The notes under the pieces: model-generated
The model's database searches: none
Told to the model about the DNA's origin: nothing
What the model saw: the letters and a program-made list of their open reading frames with translations, nothing else
Made by a program: the position numbers and the translations under genes
Shown here: one piece after another, positions 1 through 5,915 of the stretch
Layout of the letters: every line of letters starts with the position of its first letter
Position numbering within the stretch: the first letter of the stretch is position 1
IMG/VR virus record: IMGVR_UViG_3300036401_000795
Span: 1 to 29,252 of that record
DNA length: 29,252 bases
Source: a virus
Strand: one strand, 5' to 3'

Positions 1-67
1 CCATCCGGTGCCGATCCCCGCCCCCTTGGGAACCGGGAACCACCTGCCTCCAACCGCCCAGCTGCCG

Positions 68-101
68 ACCTCGACGACCTGCCCGAAACCTCGACGACCT
101 G
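68..101. repeat. 14-bp direct repeat, period 20
   Basis: ACCTCGACGACCTG occurs at 68-81 and again at 88-101, exactly 20 bp apart (about two helical turns). It lies in apparently non-coding DNA upstream of the rightward operon. It could be a pair of protein-binding sites or a chance duplication in a low-diversity GC-rich stretch. Confidence 0.5.
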
Positions 102-184
102 TCGCAACCTGGCGCGCGAGGTGCGATCGCGCCGGGGCCCACCGACAGCCCGGTCCTTCGTACTGCCCGCCCCCTCGCCACCGC

Positions 185-202
185 ATGGTGCAAGTGCACC
201 AT
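185..202. promoter_or_regulatory. Inverted repeat ATGGTGCA-AG-TGCACCAT
   Basis: Perfect 8-bp arms separated by 2 bp lie 22 bp upstream of the first small gene of the rightward operon. The half-site TGGTGCA is shared with the outer arms of the dyad at 5840-5885. An operator overlapping the promoter is the simplest reading. No clear -35/-10 pair is visible, though TGTGATAGG at about 205-213 could include a weak -10. Confidence 0.45.
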
Positions 203-223
203 CGTGTGATAGGCTGTTCCCGC

Positions 224-424
224 ATGCTCACCCAACATGATCGCGCTGGCGCGTTACGTCTCCCGTTCACCCCGCACCGTTGGTCGGTGCTCTATCGGCT
301 CTGCCTGGATTGCGTGGAGTTGACGGATGAGTGGCTGTTCGAGTGGCTGTTCCTGCTGCCGGGGAACGTGCGGGTGCGGTTGATGGGGTGCCCGGACGAT
401 GCGGCCGCCTGCGTGGAGGACTGA
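224..424 (+). CDS. Hypothetical 66-aa protein, first gene of the rightward operon
   Basis: I do not recognise this gene. The frame is open further upstream, but that part is Pro/Arg-rich translation of likely non-coding DNA, so the ATG at 224, just after the 185-202 inverted repeat, is preferred. The product has an acidic, hydrophobic middle (roughly residues 22-48, with repeated WLFEWLF-type residues) and a Cys near the C-terminus (PDDAAACVED). There is no convincing membrane segment. It is followed 5 nt later by the next gene, so it belongs to the same transcription unit as the RadC-like gene. No strong Shine-Dalgarno is seen. It could be a small early regulatory or host-interaction protein, but nothing in the sequence proves this. 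Confidence 0.5.
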   Translation: MLTQHDRAGALRLPFTPHRWSVLYRLCLDCVELTDEWLFEWLFLLPGNVRVRLMGCPDDAAACVED

Positions 425-429
425 ACCTC

Positions 430-693
430 ATGATCCACGTTCACGATGCGGCGTGCGTTGCGGTGGCGCTGGCGCGCGCGGGCTACCCGGAGGTGACGGC
501 GCGCTGCTTGCGCATGCTCACGCGGTGGGCGCAGGACCACGGGGTGCCGTGGGTGCTGGCGCAGGTCGACGACGATCCCGGCCTGACCTTCGTCGCCACC
601 GATGAATGGTTCGTGTTGCAGCTCCACATGCGCGGGCGCGGGGAGACGGCCCTGCCCCGTCCGTGGCCGAAGTTCGGGGAGGACTGGCGATGA
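430..693 (+). CDS. Hypothetical 87-aa protein
   Basis: I do not recognise this gene. The ATG at 430 is chosen because upstream codons in this frame are the shadow of the preceding gene. The protein is helical at first (residues 5-35, alternating Ala/Val/Arg). It then has a strand-rich patch (PWVLAQVDDDPGLTFVATDE) and ends Trp/Pro-rich (PRPWPKFGEDW). Its stop overlaps the start of the RadC-like gene (ATGA), so translation of the two is probably coupled. Its position directly before a RadC/JAB protein in an early-type operon suggests a role in phage takeover or DNA metabolism, but the link is only positional. Confidence 0.6.
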   Translation: MIHVHDAACVAVALARAGYPEVTARCLRMLTRWAQDHGVPWVLAQVDDDPGLTFVATDEWFVLQLHMRGRGETALPRPWPKFGEDWR

Positions 694-1145
694 CTGCCCT
701 CCGCACGTGGCGCAGCGTGCGCCTTTCGCTGGTTCGCGAGCGCAGTGACCAGCCTTACACGTTACGCGGGCCTGACGGTGTGGCGGCGTTGGCGCGGGCC
801 TTCATTGGCGACGAACCGCGCGAGGTGTTCTGTGCGATCTACCTGGACAGCCGGCATCGGCCGTTGGCCGTGCATCGCGTGAGCGTCGGCACGGCCGAAG
901 TCACGACGGTGCATCCGCGCGAAGTCTACGGGCCGGCGTTGATGCTGGGCGCCGTGCGCATCGTGGTGGCGCACAATCACCCGAGCGGCGACCCAGCGCC
1001 GAGCGCGGAGGATCGCATGGTCACGGAGCGCTTGCGGCAGGCAGGTCAGCTGCTGGGCGTGGAGATGCTCGACCACGTGGTGCTCGGCAGCGAGCGCTTC
1101 TACAGCTTCGCCGAGGAGGCGACGCGGGTCTACGGTGCACCATGA
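690..1145 (+). CDS. radC: RadC-like JAB/MPN domain protein
   Basis: This is a 151-residue protein with the RadC (JAB1/MPN+) domain and little else. The metal-binding JAMM motif is intact: His95 and His97 in VAHNHPSGDP and Asp108 in PSAEDRM, with an upstream Glu (about Glu45, in REVFCAIYLD) as the usual catalytic acid. Cellular RadC proteins are usually over 200 residues with an N-terminal helix-hairpin-helix; here that region is missing, leaving about 25 residues before the domain, as is common in phage and mobile-element copies. The biochemical role of RadC is unsettled; metallo-isopeptidase-like chemistry is predicted from the fold. The gene overlaps both neighbours by 4 nt, in an operon with OB-fold and clamp-like proteins, which suggests work in DNA replication or repair, or in anti-defence. 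Confidence 0.9.
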   Translation: MTALRTWRSVRLSLVRERSDQPYTLRGPDGVAALARAFIGDEPREVFCAIYLDSRHRPLAVHRVSVGTAEVTTVHPREVYGPALMLGAVRIVVAHNHPSGDPAPSAEDRMVTERLRQAGQLLGVEMLDHVVLGSERFYSFAEEATRVYGAP

Positions 1146-1390
1146 CCTACCGGCTCACCCTGACAGAGCAGGAAATCGAGACAATCGCCTTCGTCGGCAA
1201 TAGGTATTGCTGGGCGGAGGCCTTGGCCGGCCTCGACGTCGGTGAGAACATCCTCGCCGAACATGAGGCTTGGCGCATTGTGGACGCCTTCGATGCGGAC
1301 ACGGAGGGCGGTCACAGTTACTTTCCCATGCTCGATCCGCGGAGCGCACTGGCTGACAAGCTGGTGAAACTGATCGGAGAGATCACATGA
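1142..1390 (+). CDS. Hypothetical 82-aa acidic protein after radC
   Basis: I do not recognise a family. The start ATG overlaps the radC stop and the stop overlaps the next start, so the gene sits in a tightly coupled chain. The product is acidic and looks globular: a strand start (TYRLTLTEQEIETIAFVGNRY), a Trp/Ala helix, an acidic helix (ENILAEHEAWRIVDAFDADTE) and a C-terminal helix (ALADKLVKLIGEI). The N-terminal T-x-Q-E-x-E pattern looks like a helix cap. No catalytic motif is evident. Small acidic early proteins of this type are often host inhibitors or replication accessories, but that is only a possibility here. Confidence 0.7.
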   Translation: MTYRLTLTEQEIETIAFVGNRYCWAEALAGLDVGENILAEHEAWRIVDAFDADTEGGHSYFPMLDPRSALADKLVKLIGEIT

Positions 1391-1821
1391 CCGAGTTAGC
1401 ACCCGATGGCGGCGAGTTGCTGCCCCTGCCCCCTGCGCCCGTGACCGACTTCACCACGGTGCCCGACGGCGTCTACCTTTGCACCGTGTCCGAGGTGCGC
1501 ACCGGCACCACGCGCGCGAGTGACGAACGCTGGGCGCTGCGGTGCACGGTGCTCGAGGGCGAGCACGTGGGCAAGCATGCCTGCTGGGACTCGCTGGTGT
1601 TCAGCAACCGCGGCCGCGCGCGGGCCCGCATGGTGCTGGTGGCGCTGGGCACGGTGAAGGGGCCGGGGCGCGCGAGTGTCGAGCCGGACGATCTGGTCGG
1701 CAAGCGTGCGCTGGTGACGGTGCGCGCGTGCGAGTACCCGCTGCCGACCGGCGAGCGCATCCGGCGCAGCGAGGTGCCGTACGACGGGTGGCGGGAAGCG
1801 CCGAAGGACGGTGCGCCATGA
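1387..1821 (+). CDS. DUF669-like / OB-fold protein, possible ssDNA binding
   Basis: A 144-residue protein resembling DUF669 phage proteins, thought to be single-strand DNA-binding or recombination accessory proteins. The visible pattern is PDGVYLCTVSEVR (first strand), then ERWALRCTVLEGEHVGK (middle strands), then HACWDSLVFS followed by a basic helix (NRGRARARMVLVALG). Compare the second DUF669 protein at 15309-15806, with PAGQYIAHITNS, WYLWFEFEIREGAAAGRK and VWMNLNLGN in the same order: the two may be distant paralogues. The N-terminal 20 residues are Pro-rich and probably disordered. It overlaps its neighbours by 4 nt and precedes the clamp-like gene, in keeping with a replication role. Assignment is by pattern only. 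Confidence 0.6.
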   Translation: MTELAPDGGELLPLPPAPVTDFTTVPDGVYLCTVSEVRTGTTRASDERWALRCTVLEGEHVGKHACWDSLVFSNRGRARARMVLVALGTVKGPGRASVEPDDLVGKRALVTVRACEYPLPTGERIRRSEVPYDGWREAPKDGAP

Positions 1822-2369
1822 GGTTCGACAAGGCAAAGGATCCCGTGGCCGTGGCGGCGCGCACCGACACCCGGTATTGCGTGACCGGGTTCGGCGTGGT
1901 GGAACTGAACGGCCGGCGCTTCCTGGCATCGACGGACGGCCATGCCCTGCTGCTGATCGTTGGCGAGTGCGACGGCGACGACGCGCTTGTGCCAGGTCGC
2001 GCCTACCCGGCGGCGGCAGCGAAGGCGGCGCGCAAGGCGGCACCGAAGGGCGCGCTGCAATGGGCGAAAGTGCACCTGAACGAGGGCGCCACGGTGACGG
2101 CGCCGGACGGCACGTGCACGACGTTCCCGTTGCTCGACAAGCGGTTCCCCGACGTAGAGGGCATCGTGCCGAAGGGCAAGCCGGAGGGCACCGCGACGTT
2201 CGACGCCGAGCTGCTGGTGGCGTTGCAGCGCGGGCTTGGCGCCAAGGCGATCACCATCGAGTACCACGGCGACGCCTGCCCGGCGCGCATCGTGCCGGTG
2301 TTCGAAGCGGGCACGGCAGGTGATGCCTCGTTCGGCGTGGTGATGCCGTACGGCGGAGGTGGCTCGTGA
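1818..2369 (+). CDS. Short sliding-clamp (DnaN)-like protein
   Basis: A 183-residue protein whose order of features matches phage DnaN-like proteins: an N-terminal strand unit ending in FLASTDGHALLLI (compare the A-T-D-G-H segment of beta clamps), a central FPLLDKRFPDVEGIVPKG segment (the family's FP-x-x-x-x-liP region), then a helix with Asp/Leu (FDAELLVALQRGL) and the terminal FGVVMPYGG, like the family's C-terminal v-M-P. Bacterial beta clamp is about 370 residues in three domains; this is half that, so if real it would need a different oligomer to form a ring. The frame extends upstream, but the ATG overlapping the previous stop is the natural start. The first codons are part of an 18-bp repeat also found at 2560-2577. 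An alternative is an unrelated replication accessory. Confidence 0.5.
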   Translation: MRFDKAKDPVAVAARTDTRYCVTGFGVVELNGRRFLASTDGHALLLIVGECDGDDALVPGRAYPAAAAKAARKAAPKGALQWAKVHLNEGATVTAPDGTCTTFPLLDKRFPDVEGIVPKGKPEGTATFDAELLVALQRGLGAKAITIEYHGDACPARIVPVFEAGTAGDASFGVVMPYGGGGS

Positions 2370-2641
2370 CCCGCCGCGGCACCGAACAGCTGCTCGAGCG
2401 CGCGCTGGCCGAGCTGGTCACCGCGTTCGACGCGCCCCATGGCCCCGGGCGCCGGCGCCGCATCGCGCTGGCGATCCGCGGCGCGCGGGCGCTGGTGACA
2501 CCTGAGCCGATGCTGCCGAGCGAGCGCTGCACCGTGTGCGGCCGCCCGGCGCATGATTGCATGAGGTTCGACAAGGCCGGCGAGATCGTCGACCCGCGAT
2601 GCTGGGCGCACCTGCCAGGAGGAGGCGGCGACCATGGTTGA
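2366..2641 (+). CDS. Hypothetical 91-aa protein with a Cys cluster
   Basis: The start is GTG, overlapping the previous stop (GTGA). The N-terminal half is a basic helical region (residues 1-45, with GPGRRRR). The C-terminal half has a C-x2-C-x5-C arrangement (RCTVCGRPAHDC) plus a later Cys (PRCWAHL), consistent with a small zinc-binding knuckle. The residues after the cluster (MRFDKAG) repeat the N-terminus of the clamp-like protein just upstream, because an 18-bp DNA repeat is in the same reading frame in both genes. The family is unknown; a basic helix plus a zinc knuckle suggests nucleic-acid binding. Confidence 0.65.
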   Translation: MTRRGTEQLLERALAELVTAFDAPHGPGRRRRIALAIRGARALVTPEPMLPSERCTVCGRPAHDCMRFDKAGEIVDPRCWAHLPGGGGDHG

Positions 2642-2966
2642 TCCCAGCGAAGAGGTCCGCCGCGCGACCCAGGCCCTCGCCGACCACCTGCGCAAGGTGG
2701 CGCATGAGAATCTAGGGCCGCTCCTGCGGTTCCTCGCCGAGCACAACGAACATGCGGCGCTGCTCTCGTTCGGTAGCTCCGACGAGCGCTGGCTGGTGGT
2801 GATGGTGACCCGCGAACTAGTGGACACGCTGGGCGACCAGGTGGTCCAGTTGCAGGACGCCATGCGCACGGCAGCGGCGAAGGCGGGCATCAGCGCCCTG
2901 GACGAAGAGACCGGCGCGCACACTGAGCGGGCACGGAAGCGGCAGCCGCCGCCGGAGGGCAACTGA
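2634..2966 (+). CDS. Hypothetical 110-aa protein
   Basis: I do not recognise this gene. It is a mainly helical protein with a strand pair in the middle (AALLSFGSSDERWLVVMVTRELVDTLGD) and a charged C-terminal tail (HTERARKRQPPPEGN) that is likely disordered. It overlaps the previous gene by 8 nt, and its stop overlaps the next start (TGATG). GAGGAGG at about 2621-2627 lies 6-7 nt before the ATG and makes a good ribosome-binding site. Nothing indicates export or catalysis. Confidence 0.65.
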   Translation: MVDPSEEVRRATQALADHLRKVAHENLGPLLRFLAEHNEHAALLSFGSSDERWLVVMVTRELVDTLGDQVVQLQDAMRTAAAKAGISALDEETGAHTERARKRQPPPEGN

Positions 2967-3193
2967 TGATCCCCTTCGAGCCGGCCCTGCAGCCCGAGGC
3001 GCGACCGCTGGCGCACGCGCTGGCGATCCTGCTGGCTGACCAGTGCCCGGAGGACACCACGGGCGGCACGGCGGCGCTGATCGAGGTGATGGCGTGGTGG
3101 GTGCGGCGCGAGGCGGAGCTGAACGGGGCGCGCGTGGAGAGCATCCTGGCGGCCACGATCAGCGTGCTCCGCATCCGGGCCCTGCAGCCATGA
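2966..3193 (+). CDS. Hypothetical 75-aa protein
   Basis: I do not recognise this gene. It is short and all-helical in appearance (ARPLAHALAILLADQCPEDTT, then AALIEVMAWWVRREAELNGARVESILAATISVLRI), without a transmembrane segment long enough to be convincing. It is linked by TGATG to the previous gene and by ATGA to the next. It may be a small helical-bundle regulator, or form a complex with the neighbouring 81-aa product, which has a similar helical pattern. Confidence 0.6.
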   Translation: MIPFEPALQPEARPLAHALAILLADQCPEDTTGGTAALIEVMAWWVRREAELNGARVESILAATISVLRIRALQP

Positions 3194-3435
3194 GCACTCC
3201 CAAGGACGTCGCCGAGCTGTGCGAGCGGATCGGCGCGGCGCTCAGCGGCTCGGCCGGGCACGACGATGCCCGACGGGCGCTGATCGCCGTGCTGGCGCGC
3301 TGGGTGGCGATCGGCGCGCTGCAGGCGGGCGACCCGGACATCGGTTGCGCCTTCGCGCGGGCGACGGTCGAGCTGCACCTGACCACGCAGGCGGCGTTCG
3401 ACCGCATGCGGGCCGGATGGCGGGACCGGAACTGA
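3190..3435 (+). CDS. Hypothetical 81-aa protein, last gene of the rightward operon
   Basis: The frame is open upstream, but the ATG overlapping the previous stop (ATGA at 3190) is the likely start. The product is helical (DVAELCERIGAALSG, ARRALIAVLARWVAIGALQ, AFARATVELHLTTQAAFDRM) and ends with Arg/Trp. No family is recognised. Its helix pattern and size resemble the preceding 75-aa protein, so the two may be ancient duplicates or partners. A stem-loop with seven T residues follows about 100 nt downstream, marking the end of the operon. Confidence 0.6.
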   Translation: MSTPKDVAELCERIGAALSGSAGHDDARRALIAVLARWVAIGALQAGDPDIGCAFARATVELHLTTQAAFDRMRAGWRDRN

Positions 3436-3533
3436 CCTTCCGGCCGGGCGCGTAACCCGGCCACCGGCTCCGCGCCTGCCGCGACCATCTCGTTCGCGGG
3501 CACAGCTGGCGCGGGGCCGGGTTTTCACTCACT

Positions 3534-3563
3534 GGTACCTGGTATCAACCGGTATCTTTTTTT
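3534..3563 (+). terminator. Rho-independent terminator of the rightward operon
   Basis: GGTACC (3534-3539) pairs with GGTATC (3551-3556) through five Watson-Crick pairs and one G-U pair, around an 11-nt loop, and is followed by seven T residues (3557-3563). It lies about 100 nt after the stop of the last rightward gene and before the end of the convergent primase gene. The stem is short, so efficiency may be modest. The loop itself contains another GGTATC. Confidence 0.6.
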
Positions 3564-3580
3564 CGCCGGGTACCACGTGC

Positions 3581-3608
3581 CCCCCACTGGTATCAATACC
3601 AGTGGGGG
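3581..3608. terminator. 13-bp perfect hairpin between convergent operons
   Basis: The arms CCCCCACTGGTAT (3581-3593) and its exact complement (3596-3608) enclose 2 nt; in RNA the loop would open slightly. It sits between the T-run terminator of the rightward operon and the end of the leftward primase-polymerase gene. No T-run follows on either strand, so it may be a transcript-end stabiliser, a rho-independent terminator lacking its U-tract, or a protein-binding site. ACTGGTACCT at 3531-3540 and again at 3635-3644, and ACTGGTATCA inside the hairpin, make a set of related motifs in this 208-nt gap. The gap (3436-3643) holds no gene. Confidence 0.55.
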
Positions 3609-3643
3609 TACGGGGGGCGCATCACCACCACGACACTGGTACC

Positions 3644-5662
3644 TCAGGAGACCGGTTTCGGGGGCTCAGTATCAATCGCGGGCAGCGTGTAGCCGCGACT
3701 TCCGCCGTGCCCCTTGTGCAGCACGATCGACCCTCTGGCAGCTGCCTCGGCGATCCACGCCAGCACCTGGTTGCGGTTGCCGGCGACCTGGGTCGCCAGG
3801 CTGTTCGTGCTGGCCGCACGGCCGCCCATGGCGCGCAGGCCCTGGACGACGCGCGCCATGCCCGAGGTGAGGGCGACCGGGGCATCTGCATCTGATTCGG
3901 CGCCGCGGAAGAACACGCGCCCCTGTCGGCGCAGGCTGACTGACGTCCATGGCCGGCACTCGTTCGCCTTGTGGAACTCGAGGACGTCGCTCACGAGCCC
4001 GAGGTGCCAGCGGGCGGCGTCGCCGAGCCCGGACACCCCGCGGGCGTGCGACTGCTTGGCGAGTCTGGTTGCCTTGCTGACGTGGGTGGCGAGCAGGGTG
4101 GCCGCTCCGCCAGCCTCGGCGCCGAGTCGCTCGAGGTGCTCGACGCACGCAGTGGCCAGGTCGTTGTCGAGCTCGATCTTGGCCCCGCACAACCGCGCCG
4201 CTGGGTCGAGCATGACCGCGGCCCACTTGCCGTCGCCGTCCTGGCTCAGCAGGCGCAGCAGATCGGTGTAGGCGCTGGCCGGCCGCAGGTTGCCCGCCAG
4301 GTCCAGGTCGAACAGCCGCACCGGGGCGCCGGCGAGCGACACGATGCGCAACTCGCGCGAGAGCAGCTCCTGCTCTTCACCGGTGAGGCCGAGCCCGTCG
4401 ACGACGGCGAGCAGGCGTCGGTGCAGGCTCTCGGGCTTGTCCTCGCCGGCCAGGTAGCACACGCGACCGCGCTGGCGGTATTCGGTACCAGCGAACCCAA
4501 CCCAGTCCCGCCCGGTGATGATCGACACCGCCAACTGTAGGAACAGCATGGACTTGCCCGAGCCTCCCGCAGCTGAGAGCACCCCGGTCGATCCGCACTC
4601 GAGCATGCCGTCGCCCTGGCCTGGCGGGCATGGCCGGTCGTCCTTGGTGCGGTGCCGGAGCAACCAGTGCTGGGCGGCTGGCGTCGAGCTCAGCAGCGTG
4701 CCGACGTCGACGGCGCCCCAGCGCTGGACGAGCAGCGGTTCCGGTGGTGCTGCCGCCACCTGCCCCTCGCCGTAATCGAAGGTCGGGTCGCCGCCGTGCT
4801 GCGCCGCGTGCCGCTGCCAGACGTCGTGCGCGTCGCGCAGTGCCTGCTCGCGCGGGTAGGGCGGGGTGCACGAGCTCGCCCAGGTCAGCGCCCATGCCAG
4901 GAGCTCGGGCAGGTCCATCAGCCCGGTGGCCAGCTGCCGGCCGACCAGGCGCAGCAGGGTGTCGTGCCGCCCGCCCTCGCTCACGCCGAGCAACCCGCGG
5001 GCCTGGGCCTCGGCCAACGCCGCTGCGACGCCGCTGCCGCCACGCTCCGGCGCAACCGGATGCGAGCCGTTCGACGCTGTCGCCGACGGCCCAGGATCGC
5101 GTACCGGCTCCGATCTCGGTCCTGGCTCTGTCAGCCCGAGTACCCCCCTGATCGCAAACGGCAGCGGCGGCGGCTCGCCTTCCTGCTTCCATTCGTAGAC
5201 CGCTCCCGTCCAGTGCACCGAGGGGGGCGCCACGATGTAGGACCCGGCCCCGGCCCGGATGTCCACGTCGGGCAGCACCTTGGTGCGCGGCCGCGCTGCG
5301 GGGTGGGCTCGGAACAGCAGGTGCCGGCCGACCCCGGTCTGCGTCGTGCAGCCGTGCAGGTCGGGGTCGAGCTCGTGTTCCTGCAGTGCGATCGCCGCAC
5401 CTGGCCCGTCGAGGTCGAGCACGCACAGCAGGTCGCAGCGCACCCCGACGTTCGAGTCCGGCCAGCGCCGCCACCACTCCTCGAGCACGGCCGGATCGGT
5501 GCTCGCGTCCTGCAGCCCGTGCGGGGTGCGGGGGTGTTTCGCCGGCGAGCTGCACTGGCCGTCGCCGCAACTGCACCGCCCGACCCAGGTGTGAAGCGGG
5601 AGGACTGGCCAACCGCGCGCCGCGTAACCGAGAGCCGCCTCGAGCAGCGGGTTCTGTGCCAT
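3644..5662 (-). CDS. Bifunctional primase-polymerase / RecA-like helicase (PrimPol)
   Basis: A 672-residue replication protein. The N-terminal domain (about 1-175) is a PrimPol (archaeo-eukaryotic primase-like) domain: GWPVLPLH, then VLDLDG with Asp83 and Asp85, GRHLLF with His114, and VDIRAGAGSYIVAPPS with Asp134. This is the expected D-x-D / H / D active-site set for making primers. A linker follows, then a RecA-like ATPase related to RepA/AAA_25 (Walker A GGSGKS at 366-371, Walker B AAVMLDP with Asp486, ATHVSK at about 525), likely a hexameric helicase or translocase. The last 70 residues (from about 600) look like a winged helix. The ATG at 5662 starts just ahead of the domain; the frame stays open about 108 codons upstream, but that DNA holds the hairpins of the divergent region. 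No good Shine-Dalgarno supports either start. It may initiate replication at a nearby origin. Confidence 0.88.
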   Translation of the reverse strand: MAQNPLLEAALGYAARGWPVLPLHTWVGRCSCGDGQCSSPAKHPRTPHGLQDASTDPAVLEEWWRRWPDSNVGVRCDLLCVLDLDGPGAAIALQEHELDPDLHGCTTQTGVGRHLLFRAHPAARPRTKVLPDVDIRAGAGSYIVAPPSVHWTGAVYEWKQEGEPPPLPFAIRGVLGLTEPGPRSEPVRDPGPSATASNGSHPVAPERGGSGVAAALAEAQARGLLGVSEGGRHDTLLRLVGRQLATGLMDLPELLAWALTWASSCTPPYPREQALRDAHDVWQRHAAQHGGDPTFDYGEGQVAAAPPEPLLVQRWGAVDVGTLLSSTPAAQHWLLRHRTKDDRPCPPGQGDGMLECGSTGVLSAAGGSGKSMLFLQLAVSIITGRDWVGFAGTEYRQRGRVCYLAGEDKPESLHRRLLAVVDGLGLTGEEQELLSRELRIVSLAGAPVRLFDLDLAGNLRPASAYTDLLRLLSQDGDGKWAAVMLDPAARLCGAKIELDNDLATACVEHLERLGAEAGGAATLLATHVSKATRLAKQSHARGVSGLGDAARWHLGLVSDVLEFHKANECRPWTSVSLRRQGRVFFRGAESDADAPVALTSGMARVVQGLRAMGGRAASTNSLATQVAGNRNQVLAWIAEAAARGSIVLHKGHGGSRGYTLPAIDTEPPKPVS

Positions 5663-5746
5663 TGTGGAGCTCGACCTTGCCTGCGATGGCATCGCGGCTA
5701 CGTTGCCCCAAAGGCAGCGCGGATCCACGAGCCCGCGCTCCTCCCA

Positions 5747-5790
5747 GTACCGCCGCTGCTGCTCGCAAGCCAGCAGCGGCGGTGCCTTTT
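5747..5790 (+). terminator. Strong GC-rich hairpin followed by TTTT
   Basis: Thirteen perfect base pairs (5749-5761 with 5771-5783; arm ACCGCCGCTGCTG) enclose a 9-nt loop. The stem extends by U-G and G-C pairs at 5747-5748 / 5784-5785, and TTTT follows at 5787-5790. In form this is a rho-independent terminator for rightward transcription, although no rightward gene lies just before it; it would stop antisense transcription coming out of the primase gene. It could instead be a DNA hairpin in a replication origin or part of the primase message leader. Confidence 0.5.
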
Positions 5791-5839
5791 CTGGCCCGGT
5801 CTTGTGGGTCGCCTTCGCGCGCGCCGCTACCGGCAGTGG

Positions 5840-5885
5840 TGGTGCAAAAGCGACGCTGGCGATCGCCAGTGGGACACTTGCACCA
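5840..5885. promoter_or_regulatory. Nested symmetric dyad (operator or origin element)
   Basis: Outer arms TGGTGCAA (5840-5847) and TTGCACCA (5878-5885) flank, with exactly 8 bp on each side, a perfect 14-bp palindrome CTGGCGATCGCCAG (5856-5869). The whole 46-bp element has one centre of symmetry between 5862 and 5863. It lies 30 bp before the rightward ATG at 5916 and about 180 bp from the leftward primase start, so it is well placed to control both. The outer half-site recurs in the inverted repeat at 185-202. Confidence 0.6.
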
Positions 5886-5915
5886 TTGGCGACCGCGCGG
5901 CACGCTGGCGTGCCC

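Larger units (their letters stand above)
1..223. other. Left-edge region without a convincing gene
   Basis: No convincing coding sequence is seen here. Open frames exist but they read as proline/arginine-rich translations of GC-rich DNA. The stretch holds a 14-bp direct repeat (68-101) and an inverted repeat (185-202) just ahead of the first small gene, so it probably carries the promoter and operator of the rightward operon. The window starts inside the contig, so a gene entering from the left cannot be excluded. Confidence 0.4.
5663..5915. promoter_or_regulatory. Divergent gene-poor region between PrimPol and the helicase operon
   Basis: These 253 nt separate the leftward primase-polymerase from the rightward helicase operon. 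They contain a 13-bp stem hairpin (5747-5790) and a symmetric nested dyad (5840-5885). Both promoters must lie here unless transcription reads through. The leftward frame is open throughout, so an N-terminal extension of the primase (for example with EQQRRYWEERGL) cannot be ruled out. A replication origin next to its own initiator is a reasonable alternative to a purely regulatory role. Confidence 0.45.

Noticed and set aside
1134-1141. GGTGCACC palindrome next to the start of the gene at 1142
   Set aside because: It is only 8 bp, lies in the radC C-terminus (Tyr-Gly-Ala-Pro codons), and has no spacing in common with the larger dyads.
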